From: Congzhengia sp045576635
Lineage (GTDB): Bacteria > Bacillota > Clostridia > UBA1381 > UBA9506
NCBI GenBank assembly: GCA_045576635.1
Contig: JAZNGT010000010.1
Location: 1-35,367, forward strand
Direction of reading: 5' to 3'
DNA length: 35,367 bases
Of the stretch, positions 14,838-24,333 are shown piece after piece. Below the pieces are notes generated by a model. That model made no database searches. It was not told where the DNA came from and saw only the letters and a list, made by a program, of their open reading frames with translations. Made by a program: the position numbers and the translations under genes. Position 1 is the first letter of the stretch; each line of letters starts with the position of its first letter.

Positions 14838-16976
14838 TTATAAAATCAAAGAAACAAATCGCGTAAGTGCAGTGAGCAAAAAGCAGCTCGCAATGCCAAT
14901 TAAAGTAGGAAGGAAAAAGGCAATAAGCGTCCACTTTACGCTCCCTGTTTCTTTCTTTATTGTCATCATCGTAGTAGAACACGGCCAATGCATCAGGGAA
15001 AACAAAATCACATTGATTGCCGTAAGATACGTCCATCCGTTTTGGGAAAGCACCGAAAACAGTTCTGTATTGCTTTGCATTTCTGTTAAACTTCCGCCGG
15101 AAAGGTAAGCCATCAGCATAATTGGAATAACCGTTTCATTTGCAGGAAACCCCAAAATAAATGCCATAAGAATGATGCCGTCCATCCCGAGTAGTTTTCC
15201 AAAAGGGTCAAGGAATTGGGATGAAAGAAAAAGAAGCGTTTCACCCCCTATTGTGATATTTGCCAAAAGCCATATAATAAGTCCTGCCGGTGCAGAAACC
15301 AAAGCCGCTCTTCCCAAGACGAAAAGCGTTCTGTCAAACACCGAACGTACGAGTACTTTGCCGATTTGTGGTCTTCTGTACGGCGGAAGTTCCAGTGTAA
15401 ACGAAGACGGAACACCTTTTAAAACCGTAACAGATAAAAGTTTCGACGATAAAAACGTCATTAAAATGCCGAGCATAATAATCAAAAGCAGTATAACCGC
15501 ACTTCCTGCCGTTTGAAACATACCGCTTGTTCCTGTCATAAAAAACATTGTAATCATTAAAATCAGCGTAGGGAATCTTCCGTTACAAGGCACAAAATTG
15601 TTTGTGAGAATAGCAATTAATCGTTCCCTTGGCGAATCAATGATTCTTGCGCCTATAATGCCTGCCGCATTACATCCGAACCCCATACACATCGTTAGCG
15701 CCTGCTTTCCGCATGCACTGCACCGTTTAAAGCATTTATCCAAATTAAATGCTACACGCGGGAGATACCCCGCATCTTCAAGCAGTGTAAAAAGCGGAAA
15801 GAAAATCGCCATCGGCGGAAGCATAACCGAAACCACCCAGATAAGCATTCTGTACGCGCCGTGCACAAGCATCTCGCGGACAAAATACGGCACATTAAGC
15901 CACACGCAAAAATCATACAGCCATTCTTCCGTCTGAAACAGAGCGCGGTTTAACATCTGTGACGGAACATTTGAGCCTATAATGGTAAGCCAGAACACGA
16001 AAAACAAAAGGAGCGCCATAACAAAAAAGCCCCATTTGCCCGTGAGGACTCGGTCAATTTTTCGGTCCTGTTCATTGTAAGATTCATTTTGAAATGATAC
16101 TACTTTATTTGCAATTTCTTCGCCTTTTTTTACGATGGAAGAAACAATGACATCTTCTATTCTTTCTGTTTCTATCCCATTTTCTTTTAAGTAAAAGTGC
16201 GCTTTTAAAACGCTTTCCCTTGCGTGTTTTGATACATCTGTTTCAACGTGCGCTAAAATTGTTGCCACTGCATTTTCGTTTCCCTCTAAAAGTCTTACAG
16301 CAGTCCATCTTTTGATGCAGGAATCATTGAAAACGCCTTTCAGGTTTTCTTCTATCATAGAAATTGCGTGTTCTGTATGCGTGTCATAAAGTTTAAGACT
16401 CGATGGTTTATTTTTTCTCTTTGCTACAGAAAGGACTGCATCCGTAAGTTTTGAAAGTCCTTTCCCCTCTCTTGCCGCGGTAAATACTACGGGAACACCT
16501 AAAAGGCGCTCTAATTCCTTTTCATTTATTTTGATTCCCTTTTTCTTTGCCTCATCCATTAAATTGACACAAACTACGGTTTTGCTTGTAATTTCGATTG
16601 TTTGCAAAACAAGATTTAAGTTGCGTTCCAAACACGTTGCATCGCATACTACAATCACCGCATCAGGCTCTCCAAAACACAAAAAGTCACGCGCAACTTC
16701 TTCTTCCTTTGAATTTGCCATCAAAGAATAGCATCCCGGTAAATCCACAAGCGAAACGTGCGTTCCCTTATATGTATAACTTCCGACAGCGCCCGTTACT
16801 GTTTTACCGGGCCAGTTTCCCGTGTGCTGATGCATGCCGGTAAGTTCGTTAAAAATTGTGCTTTTTCCTACATTGGGGTTTCCAGCGAGTGCAACGCGCA
16901 ATGTTCCGTCCTCGTTTTTTATTGGAGAAAACATATCGTATGCACCTTTTCCGGTTGATGATTTTGTAAGTCCCAT
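14838..16976 (-). CDS. feoB: Ferrous iron transporter FeoB
   Basis: A 712-residue Fe(II) transporter. The N-terminal GTPase domain has G1 at about 32-39 (GNPNVGKS), the switch region HTGNWPGKTV, G3 VDLPGCYSL and G4 NLMDE. The helical GDI-like spacer follows, and then a polytopic membrane domain with the Gate/FeoB core (GFGCNAAGIIGARIIDSPRERLIAILTNNFVPCNGRFP). The conserved Cys residues in GCNAAG and VPCNGR are present. ATG 16976 is preferred over GTG 16985 because AAGGTGA sits 5 bases before it. That leaves one base between the feoA stop and feoB, so translation is coupled. Confidence 0.96.
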   Translation of the reverse strand: MGLTKSSTGKGAYDMFSPIKNEDGTLRVALAGNPNVGKSTIFNELTGMHQHTGNWPGKTVTGAVGSYTYKGTHVSLVDLPGCYSLMANSKEEEVARDFLCFGEPDAVIVVCDATCLERNLNLVLQTIEITSKTVVCVNLMDEAKKKGIKINEKELERLLGVPVVFTAAREGKGLSKLTDAVLSVAKRKNKPSSLKLYDTHTEHAISMIEENLKGVFNDSCIKRWTAVRLLEGNENAVATILAHVETDVSKHARESVLKAHFYLKENGIETERIEDVIVSSIVKKGEEIANKVVSFQNESYNEQDRKIDRVLTGKWGFFVMALLLFFVFWLTIIGSNVPSQMLNRALFQTEEWLYDFCVWLNVPYFVREMLVHGAYRMLIWVVSVMLPPMAIFFPLFTLLEDAGYLPRVAFNLDKCFKRCSACGKQALTMCMGFGCNAAGIIGARIIDSPRERLIAILTNNFVPCNGRFPTLILMITMFFMTGTSGMFQTAGSAVILLLIIMLGILMTFLSSKLLSVTVLKGVPSSFTLELPPYRRPQIGKVLVRSVFDRTLFVLGRAALVSAPAGLIIWLLANITIGGETLLFLSSQFLDPFGKLLGMDGIILMAFILGFPANETVIPIMLMAYLSGGSLTEMQSNTELFSVLSQNGWTYLTAINVILFSLMHWPCSTTMMTIKKETGSVKWTLIAFFLPTLIGIASCFLLTALTRFVSLIL

Positions 16977-16977
16977 T

Positions 16978-17235
16978 TTATTCACCTTGCCTTTTTAATA
17001 CATCCCGTTTTTGTATCCTTATACTTTCAGAATCTTCCTCTCTTAGTGCAATCACAGCACCACGAATGAAAAACGCCGTCGGGTCACCAAGCGGACTTTT
17101 ATAAAGGCACTGGATTTTTGTGTCTTGCACAACCCCCAAGTCCTGCAATCGACGTTTAATAGCACATGTTTTCTTGATTCCTGTAACGATGCCGATTTCT
17201 CCGGGACAAAGCGTCGATAGGTTATTCTGTTTCAT
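16978..17235 (-). CDS. feoA: FeoA, SH3-like partner of FeoB
   Basis: An 85-residue cytoplasmic beta-barrel protein of the FeoA family, with the typical GEIGIVTGI..., RRLQDLGVVQDTKIQCL and a terminal ALREEDSESIRIQ strand. FeoA is thought to support FeoB function at the membrane. GAGGAGC lies 9 bases before the ATG. It is first in a two-gene operon with feoB. Confidence 0.94.
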   Translation of the reverse strand: MKQNNLSTLCPGEIGIVTGIKKTCAIKRRLQDLGVVQDTKIQCLYKSPLGDPTAFFIRGAVIALREEDSESIRIQKRDVLKRQGE

Positions 17236-17282
17236 CTATATTCAGCTCCTCGCCAGTCTTTTTAAATTTGCTTCTCAATCTC

Positions 17283-17311
17283 AGTATATGCTTTCAGGCA
17301 ATGTTTGTGAC
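17283..17311 (-). promoter_or_regulatory. Possible feoAB promoter
   Basis: On the minus strand: GTCACA (17311-17306), a 17-base spacer, and TATACT (17288-17283). The -10 is good but the -35 matches only four of six. I could not see a convincing Fur or DtxR operator. Confidence 0.4.
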
Positions 17312-17365
17312 GTTTCACACAGAGATTTCGACAATTTTTAAAGTTTTAAATATGCCTTAAATAAC

Positions 17366-17398
17366 AAAAAACCGTAGCGGTTTCGCTACGGTTTTTTT
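17366..17398. terminator. Terminator after the UPF0182 gene
   Basis: Stem ACCGTAGCG / CGCTACGGT (17371-17379 and 17384-17392) with a GTTT loop. On the minus strand it is followed by TTTTTGTTATT, and on the plus strand by a T run. It ends the long ftsY-containing operon and separates it from feoAB. Confidence 0.92.
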
Positions 17399-17399
17399 G

Positions 17400-20192
17400 T
17401 TATCTTAATCCGTTAATTGCTTCTCCTAATTTGTTTAAATCCTCGCCCATCTGGCCCCAATCGTTTCTGCCACTGGATGCGCGGAATGCATCATAAGCAT
17501 CTAAAACTTTTTGTATTTTATCAGTTGCTGCGTTTACATTGACATTGTTGTCAGGCGTTTCTCCCTCCGGTAAAATAGTTTCTGTATTTTCTTTTAAAGG
17601 TCCGGAATCCAATCCGTCAGAAGTTTTAATAACCTGAGAAAGCGCTTCCTCTAATGTGGGCGCCATTACAACTGCATCCTTGTATGCTACAATAATTCGT
17701 TTGATTTCAGGGAGTGATGCATTGTTTTGCGATGTGATATACACCGGCTCAACATAAAAGATAGAATTTTCAAACGGAATCACCAAAAGGTTTCCACGGA
17801 TGACGGAAGAACCGCCCTGCCCCCAAAGCGTCATTTCCCTTGAAATGTCGGGATCGTTGTCGATTTTATTTTCAATCTGCATGGGACCGTAAACTGTGTT
17901 ACTTTTGGGAATTCTGTAAAGCACAAGTTCACCGTAATGCGTTTCATTACTGCGCATCATCAAAACGCCGACCATATTGTATTTATCACCCAACACATAA
18001 GGTATGGTAAGCACAAGTTCAGGTTCTGTTTCGCCGTCTATCGTAAACATATTAAAATACGGTTCGACGGTTACTTCGTTGTTCTGGTACTTTTCTGTGG
18101 AAATGCGCCACACGTCGGACTGATCATAAAACTGCCCTGCATCGTCTAAGTGGTATCTTTGATACACCTCAGACTGAAGTTTAAAAAGCCCCTCGGGAAC
18201 GGTTAAATGGTCTTTTAAGTTGTCGGGGATTGCGTCATTCGTAAAGAGCGACGGATAAATTTTCTGAAACGTTTTTACAATGGGGTCATTCTCGTCAATG
18301 ATATAAAACGTAATGTCACCCGTATACGCATCTACTACTGCCTTCACAGAGTTTCTGATATAATTTACACCGCCGTACGTCTGCGCATAAGGATAGCGGT
18401 TGGATTTTGTAAAGCCGTCTATCACCCACTTGATTGCGCCGTCGTCATCGACCGCAACACAAACGTCCTCCTCGTAATCAAAAAACGGCGCAACCATTTT
18501 TACACGTTCCAATACGTTTCGGTTGATTAAAATTCTACTGTCATTTTCTATGTTACCCGAGAAAAACATTTTGTAATCGCCGTAATAAATCGAGAACAAG
18601 AGTTTTTTAAAAAAGCTTAGCCTGATACCTGAATCTCCGTCGTACGTGTATTCAATGTCCTGATATCCTTCGGAATAATCAAGTTCTTTGTTGTTCGCAC
18701 CAACGATAACATAATCATCGGTCATTTCGCCGTAATAAATTCTGGGCTGCGTAAGACGCGGCATTCCATTTTCTGATTTTGGAGGAATATCTTTGATGCA
18801 AAAATAGGGCTGCCCGTCTGCTGTTGCCTTATTAAACGGACTTGCCGCCACGCCAAAGCCGTGCGTATAGCGGAATTTTTCGTTGGTATAAGACCTTGCG
18901 GATTTATCTAAATTTTCCTGATTCATCTCACGTGCCGACATAAATACGCCGGTCAATTCCCCATCAACTTCATAAGGAACAACGTCGATATCTCGGAAGG
19001 TATAGTACTTTCTGAAATATTGAAGTTGATTATACGCCGTAAGGCTTGCGTTAAAATCAATAATTCTGGTATTTAAAAGTTCATCTTTATTCTCTTGGAT
19101 GACGCTATCGGTCAGTTCTTCATTAAAATTAAACTGTACCTCACGGATATTGTCAAGCCCGAATGCGTGCTTTGTTGCATCCATGTTATATTTGATATAC
19201 GTTGTCTGATGATTGCGTTCATCAGGTGCTACAACAAACTGTTGAGTCACAAACGAAATAACCAAAACAAAAATATACGCCGCAGGCACTGCCAAAATTG
19301 CACCAATTGCGTGTTTTTGGCGTTTGTGATAAAGAGACATCGCCGCAAAAATCACAGCCGCAAGGACAACAAACGGCGCAATTTTATAATAATTCAGCCA
19401 GATGGTAGCCTCTACAAAGCCTGCCCCTTTGATTGCTCCATTGCCGCCAAACGTGCCATACATAAGATTTTCCGCCGTCAAGCGATACGAAAAGCACATT
19501 GTAATATAATAAAAGAGTACGTTTACAAGAACGTGCGTAAGTGCGCCGCGTTCTTTTTGAATCATTTCCCTGATACGCTTTATGCCTGCTGCCATAAAGG
19601 ATACTACATAAAGAAACGCAACAAAAATCGTCTGCAATAAAAAGATGCCTTTTAGGGAAGATACAATTGTCTCAAAAAACGGTCTTGTGAAGATATAATA
19701 ACCGATATCGCGGTGAAATAGCGGGTCTGCTACTCCAAATTCCGTCGCATTTAAAGCGGATAAAATCTCAATATAAGCATTTTCGCCCATAATGCCGCCA
19801 AAAATCACTGCAAACAAAAAAGATGCCAAAAAGTACGGCCACTTTTTGTCGAGGAATTTTACGTTGAAATGCTTGGAAAATGCAAGTTTTTTTACTGCAA
19901 ACAAGTTTACTGCCGCTACAACAAAGACGAGCAAAAAGCCTAGTCCTGAAACCAAAAGCCTGCACAAAATGTTTTTCCAGAATACATCCGTGTAATTTGC
20001 TCCGATTTCATTGATTTGCCAGATGTCCATGACAAAATCTAAAATTTTACCTGCACATAAAGCGAGCAAAAAAAGCACCAAAAGACTGATGTAAAGTGCT
20101 TTTTTGCCTTTTGTCAGTTTTCCCTTTTGCTGCTTAAATTTTTCTTTTAAATCGCTTTGGTCAAAGCCGTGAAAACTATCTTTAAAATCCAC
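17400..20192 (-). CDS. UPF0182 family membrane protein
   Basis: A 930-residue protein of the UPF0182 (COG1615) family, whose function is not established. A charged N-terminus of about 30 residues is followed by around seven hydrophobic segments in residues ~34-320 (e.g. ALYISLLVLFLLALCAG and LGFLLVFVVAAVNLFAV). A large, probably extracellular domain extends to about 860. Family hallmarks include VVAPDERNHQTTYIKYNMDATKHAFGLD, RFRYTHG-like text and DWGQ near the end. The last 80 residues are Asp/Asn-rich and end in a short helix. The start is GTG with AGGAG 7 bases upstream. It lies 31 bases downstream of ftsY and is the last gene of that operon. Confidence 0.92.
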   Translation of the reverse strand: MDFKDSFHGFDQSDLKEKFKQQKGKLTKGKKALYISLLVLFLLALCAGKILDFVMDIWQINEIGANYTDVFWKNILCRLLVSGLGFLLVFVVAAVNLFAVKKLAFSKHFNVKFLDKKWPYFLASFLFAVIFGGIMGENAYIEILSALNATEFGVADPLFHRDIGYYIFTRPFFETIVSSLKGIFLLQTIFVAFLYVVSFMAAGIKRIREMIQKERGALTHVLVNVLFYYITMCFSYRLTAENLMYGTFGGNGAIKGAGFVEATIWLNYYKIAPFVVLAAVIFAAMSLYHKRQKHAIGAILAVPAAYIFVLVISFVTQQFVVAPDERNHQTTYIKYNMDATKHAFGLDNIREVQFNFNEELTDSVIQENKDELLNTRIIDFNASLTAYNQLQYFRKYYTFRDIDVVPYEVDGELTGVFMSAREMNQENLDKSARSYTNEKFRYTHGFGVAASPFNKATADGQPYFCIKDIPPKSENGMPRLTQPRIYYGEMTDDYVIVGANNKELDYSEGYQDIEYTYDGDSGIRLSFFKKLLFSIYYGDYKMFFSGNIENDSRILINRNVLERVKMVAPFFDYEEDVCVAVDDDGAIKWVIDGFTKSNRYPYAQTYGGVNYIRNSVKAVVDAYTGDITFYIIDENDPIVKTFQKIYPSLFTNDAIPDNLKDHLTVPEGLFKLQSEVYQRYHLDDAGQFYDQSDVWRISTEKYQNNEVTVEPYFNMFTIDGETEPELVLTIPYVLGDKYNMVGVLMMRSNETHYGELVLYRIPKSNTVYGPMQIENKIDNDPDISREMTLWGQGGSSVIRGNLLVIPFENSIFYVEPVYITSQNNASLPEIKRIIVAYKDAVVMAPTLEEALSQVIKTSDGLDSGPLKENTETILPEGETPDNNVNVNAATDKIQKVLDAYDAFRASSGRNDWGQMGEDLNKLGEAINGLR

Positions 20193-20223
20193 GAAATCAC
20201 TCCTTTTAAAGTTACGATTATTC

Positions 20224-21237
20224 TCAATCTATATCCTTTGAAAACAATGCATCAGAAAATTCCTGCGGGTTAAATTCTTTAAAGTCTTCCATACCTTCGC
20301 CGACACCGATAAATTTTACACCAATATTCTGTTCTCTCGACAAAGCAATGATAACGCCGCCTTTTGCAGTGCCGTCAAGTTTTGTTAAAATCACGCCAGT
20401 AATGCCTGCCGCACTGGAAAACTCTTTTGCCTGAATAAGAGCATTCTGACCGGTAGAAGCGTCTAATACCAAAAGCACCTCTGACGCCGGTTTTCCCGTT
20501 TCTCTTTCAATGACTCTTGCAGTTTTAGAAAGTTCATCCATAAGATTCTTTTTGTTATGAAGTCTCCCTGCCGTATCGCAAATGACAATATCCACGCCTC
20601 TTGCCTTTGCCGCCTGAACGGCATCAAACACAACGGCAGACGGGTCTGAACCCTCTTTGTGTTTTACAATGTCAACACCTGCACGTTCTGCCCAGATTTC
20701 GAGTTGGTCAATTGCTGCCGCACGGAATGTATCTGCTGCTGCAAGAAGTACTTTTTTGCCCTTATTTTTATAATAATGTGCCATTTTTCCGATAGACGTC
20801 GTTTTACCCACACCGTTTACGCCGATTACCATAATCACGGTTGGCGTATCATCTGTATGACAAACAGAATCCTGCCCCATAAGAATTTCGGAAATAATGT
20901 TTTTTAATTCAGCAAAAAGCAGCATCGGTTCTGTAATGCGCATTTCTTTTGCTTTTTTACGCAGGCAATCAATAATATACACCGATGTGTCAACACCGAT
21001 ATCTGCCATAATAAGCGTCTCTTCAAGTTCTTCAAACAGTTCTTCGTCCACTGACTGAAATGCCGAAAAAACACTGCTTAATCCGCCGAAAACAGTCTCT
21101 CTTGTTTTGGTTAATCCCTCTTTCAGTTTCGTAAAAAAGGTCTTTTGTGCAGGGGTTTCGTTTTCGGTTTCTTCTAAAACGCTCTCTATTTTATTTATAA
21201 TCGCTTCGTTTTGTTGTTTCTTTTGAAACCATTTCAT
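20224..21237 (-). CDS. ftsY: Signal recognition particle receptor FtsY
   Basis: A 337-residue SRP GTPase that docks ribosome-SRP complexes at the membrane. The N-terminal acidic A region is short (about 1-40). The N domain follows, then the G domain with G1 at 139-146 (GVNGVGKT), LLAAADTFRAAAIDQLE, CDTAGRLHNKKNLM, LTKLDGTAKGG and the closing GVGEGMEDF. GGAG precedes the ATG by 7 bases. It sits between gpsA and the UPF0182 gene; here smc and rnc, the usual clostridial neighbours, are not adjacent. Confidence 0.96.
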   Translation of the reverse strand: MKWFQKKQQNEAIINKIESVLEETENETPAQKTFFTKLKEGLTKTRETVFGGLSSVFSAFQSVDEELFEELEETLIMADIGVDTSVYIIDCLRKKAKEMRITEPMLLFAELKNIISEILMGQDSVCHTDDTPTVIMVIGVNGVGKTTSIGKMAHYYKNKGKKVLLAAADTFRAAAIDQLEIWAERAGVDIVKHKEGSDPSAVVFDAVQAAKARGVDIVICDTAGRLHNKKNLMDELSKTARVIERETGKPASEVLLVLDASTGQNALIQAKEFSSAAGITGVILTKLDGTAKGGVIIALSREQNIGVKFIGVGEGMEDFKEFNPQEFSDALFSKDID

Positions 21238-21256
21238 AGTTTTTCTCCGTCCAAAT

Positions 21257-22267
21257 CTATTTTGTCACAAATCCACTGTCTGTTTCGTTCTTTTTATCTC
21301 TCGTCATAAGCGCTGCAACAGTATCTTCAACCGGCGCTCCCTCAAAGAGCACATGATACGCCTGTTCTGTAATCGGCATACTTACGCCGTACCGTTTTGC
21401 AAGGGTATATGCCTCTTTTGTGGCATATACACCTTCCACCACCATATTAACCTCTTCCATAGCATCTTTTACGGGTTTTCCCTGACCAATCAGAATTCCT
21501 GCCCTTCGGTTTCTGGAATGCATACTCGTGCAGGTAACGATTAAGTCACCCATACCGGAAAGACCGCTGAATGTCGAAAGTTTGGCGCCCATTGCTACTC
21601 CAAGTCGTGTCATTTCTGTCATGCCGCGCGTCATAAGCGCAGCTTTTGCATTGTCGCCTAGCCCCAGGCCGTCTGAAATTCCGGCGCAAAGCGCAATAAT
21701 ATTTTTAAGAGACCCTCCGAGTTCTACACCTAAAACATCTGTATTTGTATAAACACGAAGATACTCTGTTGTAAACAAGTCCTGTATCTTTTTTGCAATC
21801 TCCAAATCTTCGCACGCAGCAACGAGCATTGTTGGCATTTTTTTGGCAACTTCTTCTGCATGCGACGGTCCGGAAAGCGCCGCAACAGAAGCATGCGGGA
21901 TTGCATCTTTAATGGTTTCCGTAAGTGTCTTTTGTGTTTTTGCGTCAAATCCTTTGGAGGCGCAGACAATTACCGCACCCTTTTTTACAAAGGGACACAG
22001 TTTCTCTGCCGTTACACCAATGACTGACGAAGGCGTTACCATAACAATGACATCCGCTTCCTCTGCCGCTATCTTTAAATCATCGGTATAGGATATATTG
22101 TCCGACAAAATAAGTCCCGGCAAATTATTTCGGTGTTCTTTATATGTTTTCAGCATGTCGCTTTCTTCTTTAAAATAAGACCATAATGAAACCTTATGTC
22201 CTTTTTCCGCAACGGTCTGTGACAATGCACATCCCCAACTGCCGGAGCCGATTACTGCAATTTTCAT
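21257..22267 (-). CDS. gpsA: Glycerol-3-phosphate dehydrogenase [NAD(P)+]
   Basis: A 336-residue enzyme reducing dihydroxyacetone phosphate to sn-glycerol 3-phosphate for phospholipid synthesis. The N-terminal Rossmann motif is MKIAVIGSGSWGCALSQ. The catalytic Lys lies in ELGGSLKNIIALCAGISDGLGLGDNAKAALMTRG, and GLSGMGDLIVTCTS is intact. I set the start at ATG 22267: the longer frame to 22303 adds 12 residues with no family match, while AGAGAGG lies 8 bases before this ATG. It follows plsY by 45 bases; PlsY uses its product. Confidence 0.95.
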   Translation of the reverse strand: MKIAVIGSGSWGCALSQTVAEKGHKVSLWSYFKEESDMLKTYKEHRNNLPGLILSDNISYTDDLKIAAEEADVIVMVTPSSVIGVTAEKLCPFVKKGAVIVCASKGFDAKTQKTLTETIKDAIPHASVAALSGPSHAEEVAKKMPTMLVAACEDLEIAKKIQDLFTTEYLRVYTNTDVLGVELGGSLKNIIALCAGISDGLGLGDNAKAALMTRGMTEMTRLGVAMGAKLSTFSGLSGMGDLIVTCTSMHSRNRRAGILIGQGKPVKDAMEEVNMVVEGVYATKEAYTLAKRYGVSMPITEQAYHVLFEGAPVEDTVAALMTRDKKNETDSGFVTK

Positions 22268-22312
22268 AACATATGCCTCTCTGCTTAAAAGATTTCCGCC
22301 CACCTTAACGGT

Positions 22313-22957
22313 CTATGCTTCTTTTGCTTTTTCACCGATTTTAGACTCTGTTCCTTTAAATAACTTTTTAATATTGCTTTTGTGCCTTATAATGCCTAAG
22401 AGTCCCAAAATAATCGCAAGCACAAGATGCATCTTTTCGTAAAACATCGATGTTTCGTTTAAAAATATAAAAACAAAAACGGGATAAAGTACGCATCCTG
22501 ACAAAGATCCCAATGAAACGTAACGTGTTAAAACAATCAGCAAAACGCCGATAAATAACACGATAAGACCTATGCGCCAGTCCATCATAAAAATGACGGT
22601 AGTTGAAGTTATAATTCCCTTTCCTCCACGAAATCCGAAGAACACGGGATAGTTATGCCCCAACACTACAAACAATGCCGCAATATATGCACAATACGCC
22701 AAAGCATCTTCCGGAAGGTTAAACGCATGCCCAATGAGTTTTGCAAACAAAATTGCAATCACCGCTTTTAATGCATCGCCTAAAACAACAAGCGCCGCTG
22801 CGGTTTTTCCCATAACGCGCAACGCGTTGGTTGCACCGGCGTTTCCGCTTCCGTGTTTTCTGATATCCTGTTTTTTTGTTTTTGAAACAATGATGGAAGT
22901 ATTGATGCTTCCCACAAGATAGCCTGCTACTGCTGAGATGATAAGCGCTGCAATCAT
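22313..22957 (-). CDS. plsY: Acyl-phosphate glycerol-3-phosphate acyltransferase PlsY
   Basis: A 214-residue integral membrane acyltransferase making lysophosphatidic acid from acyl phosphate and glycerol 3-phosphate. Family motifs are present: GSINTSIIVSK, the HGSGNAGATNALRVMG loop (motif 1), and GHNYPVFFGFRGGKGIITS (motif 2). There are about five hydrophobic segments. The second ATG (22957) is chosen over 22963 because CAGGAG is only one base from the first but seven from the second. It lies between der and gpsA, coupling supply and use of glycerol 3-phosphate. plsX is not in the window. Confidence 0.95.
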   Translation of the reverse strand: MIAALIISAVAGYLVGSINTSIIVSKTKKQDIRKHGSGNAGATNALRVMGKTAAALVVLGDALKAVIAILFAKLIGHAFNLPEDALAYCAYIAALFVVLGHNYPVFFGFRGGKGIITSTTVIFMMDWRIGLIVLFIGVLLIVLTRYVSLGSLSGCVLYPVFVFIFLNETSMFYEKMHLVLAIILGLLGIIRHKSNIKKLFKGTESKIGEKAKEA

Positions 22958-22972
22958 AAACATTCTCCTGTC

Positions 22973-24316
22973 TTATTCCTTGGTTTCCTTTTCATTTTTC
23001 CGTTCTCTTATCACAAAGCGAATGGGCGTACCTTCAAGGCCAAACACCCCTCGAATTTGATTTTCCAAGTATCTTAAATACGAAAAATGGAATAGTTCTT
23101 TGTTATTTACAAATACAACAAATGTCGGCGGGCATGTAGATGCCTGCGTCATATAATAAATTTTTAGTCTCTTGCCTTTATCAGACGGCGGCTGTACCTT
23201 CATAGTCGCCTCGGTTAATACGTCGTTTAACATTCCGGTTTTAATCCGCATGGAATTTTGTGCGTGTACATAATCAATCAGTTCAAAAAGTTTTCCTACA
23301 CGCTGACCGGTCAGTGCCGAAATGTAAATCTGCGGTGCATACTGCATAAAGCCAAGTTCTAAATTGATTTTTTCACGGAACTGATTCATGGTGTTTGTAT
23401 CTTTTTCAATCAAATCCCATTTGTTCACTGCAATAATGGATGCTTTGCCTTTTTCGTGTGCGTAGCCTGCAATTTTAGAATCCTGTTCAGAGATTCCCTC
23501 GCTTGCGTCTACCACGATAATACATACGTCACAGTTATCTACGGCAGAAAGTGAACGAAGTACGCTGTAACGCTCAATGCCCTCATCTACTTTTCCGCGT
23601 TTTCGCATACCGGCAGTGTCAACCAATGTATAGTTTTTGCCATCTTTTACAAAACTTGTATCTACCGCATCACGCGTAGTTCCTGCAATGTCACTTACGA
23701 TAACACGTTCCTCGCCCAAAATTTTATTAACGAGCGAAGATTTGCCTGCGTTCGGCTTTCCTACAATGGCAACACGAAGGGTATTGTCATCTTCATCGTA
23801 GGGCGTAAACTTCTCTTCAGGGATTTTTGCAAACACTTCATCTAACAAATCGCCCACACCCAAACCGTGCACAGAAGATATCGCAATCGGGTCACCAAGA
23901 CCTAGATTATAAAACTCATAAAAATCCATAGGGGGCTGACCTGTGTTGTCTACCTTGTTTACTGCCAAAACAGTGGGCTTTCCTGCCTTTTGGAGCATTG
24001 CTGCAACATCACTGTCTGCTGCTGTAAGCCCATCATGGATGTTGGTAAGTAAAATCACACAGTCTGCACGCTCGATGGCAATCTCTGCCTGCATACGCAT
24101 ACCCTTTAAGATTGTATCATCTGTGTTTGGCTCTATACCGCCGGTATCTATAAGCGTAAAGGACTTTCCAAGCCATTCTGCTTCCATATAAATTCTGTCA
24201 CGGGTAACACCGGGCGTGTCATCTACAATCGAAACCCTTGACCCCACTATTTTATTAAACAGTGTGGATTTGCCGACATTCGGGCGTCCAACAATTGCCA
24301 CCGTTGCTTTTCTCAT
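22973..24316 (-). CDS. der: Ribosome-assembly GTPase Der (EngA)
   Basis: A 447-residue tandem GTPase needed for 50S subunit maturation. The first G domain has GRPNVGKSTLFN (about 9-20), DTGGIE and NKVD. The second has GKPNAGKSSLVN (about 186), DTAGMRKRGK and NKWD. The C-terminal KH-like domain (about 350-440) includes KIYYMTQASTCPPTFVVFVN. AAGGAGAAAGGA precedes the ATG. It follows the DUF512 gene by 17 bases and precedes plsY by 15, the arrangement common in Clostridia. Confidence 0.96.
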   Translation of the reverse strand: MRKATVAIVGRPNVGKSTLFNKIVGSRVSIVDDTPGVTRDRIYMEAEWLGKSFTLIDTGGIEPNTDDTILKGMRMQAEIAIERADCVILLTNIHDGLTAADSDVAAMLQKAGKPTVLAVNKVDNTGQPPMDFYEFYNLGLGDPIAISSVHGLGVGDLLDEVFAKIPEEKFTPYDEDDNTLRVAIVGKPNAGKSSLVNKILGEERVIVSDIAGTTRDAVDTSFVKDGKNYTLVDTAGMRKRGKVDEGIERYSVLRSLSAVDNCDVCIIVVDASEGISEQDSKIAGYAHEKGKASIIAVNKWDLIEKDTNTMNQFREKINLELGFMQYAPQIYISALTGQRVGKLFELIDYVHAQNSMRIKTGMLNDVLTEATMKVQPPSDKGKRLKIYYMTQASTCPPTFVVFVNNKELFHFSYLRYLENQIRGVFGLEGTPIRFVIRERKNEKETKE

Positions 24317-24333
24317 GTGTGTATCCTTTCTCC

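Noticed and set aside
14698..15036. Minus-strand 112-codon frame overlapping the 3' end of feoB
   Set aside because: Most of it is another frame of feoB; only its last 28 codons lie in the pyr leader, and these are discussed separately.
17236..17360. Fur or DtxR operator before feoA
   Set aside because: No stretch close to the 19-base Fur box or a DtxR/IdeR palindrome was convincing.
19095..19640. Plus-strand open frame of 181 codons inside the UPF0182 gene
   Set aside because: Antisense shadow with Cys/His/Arg-rich composition and no family resemblance; the minus-strand gene is well supported.
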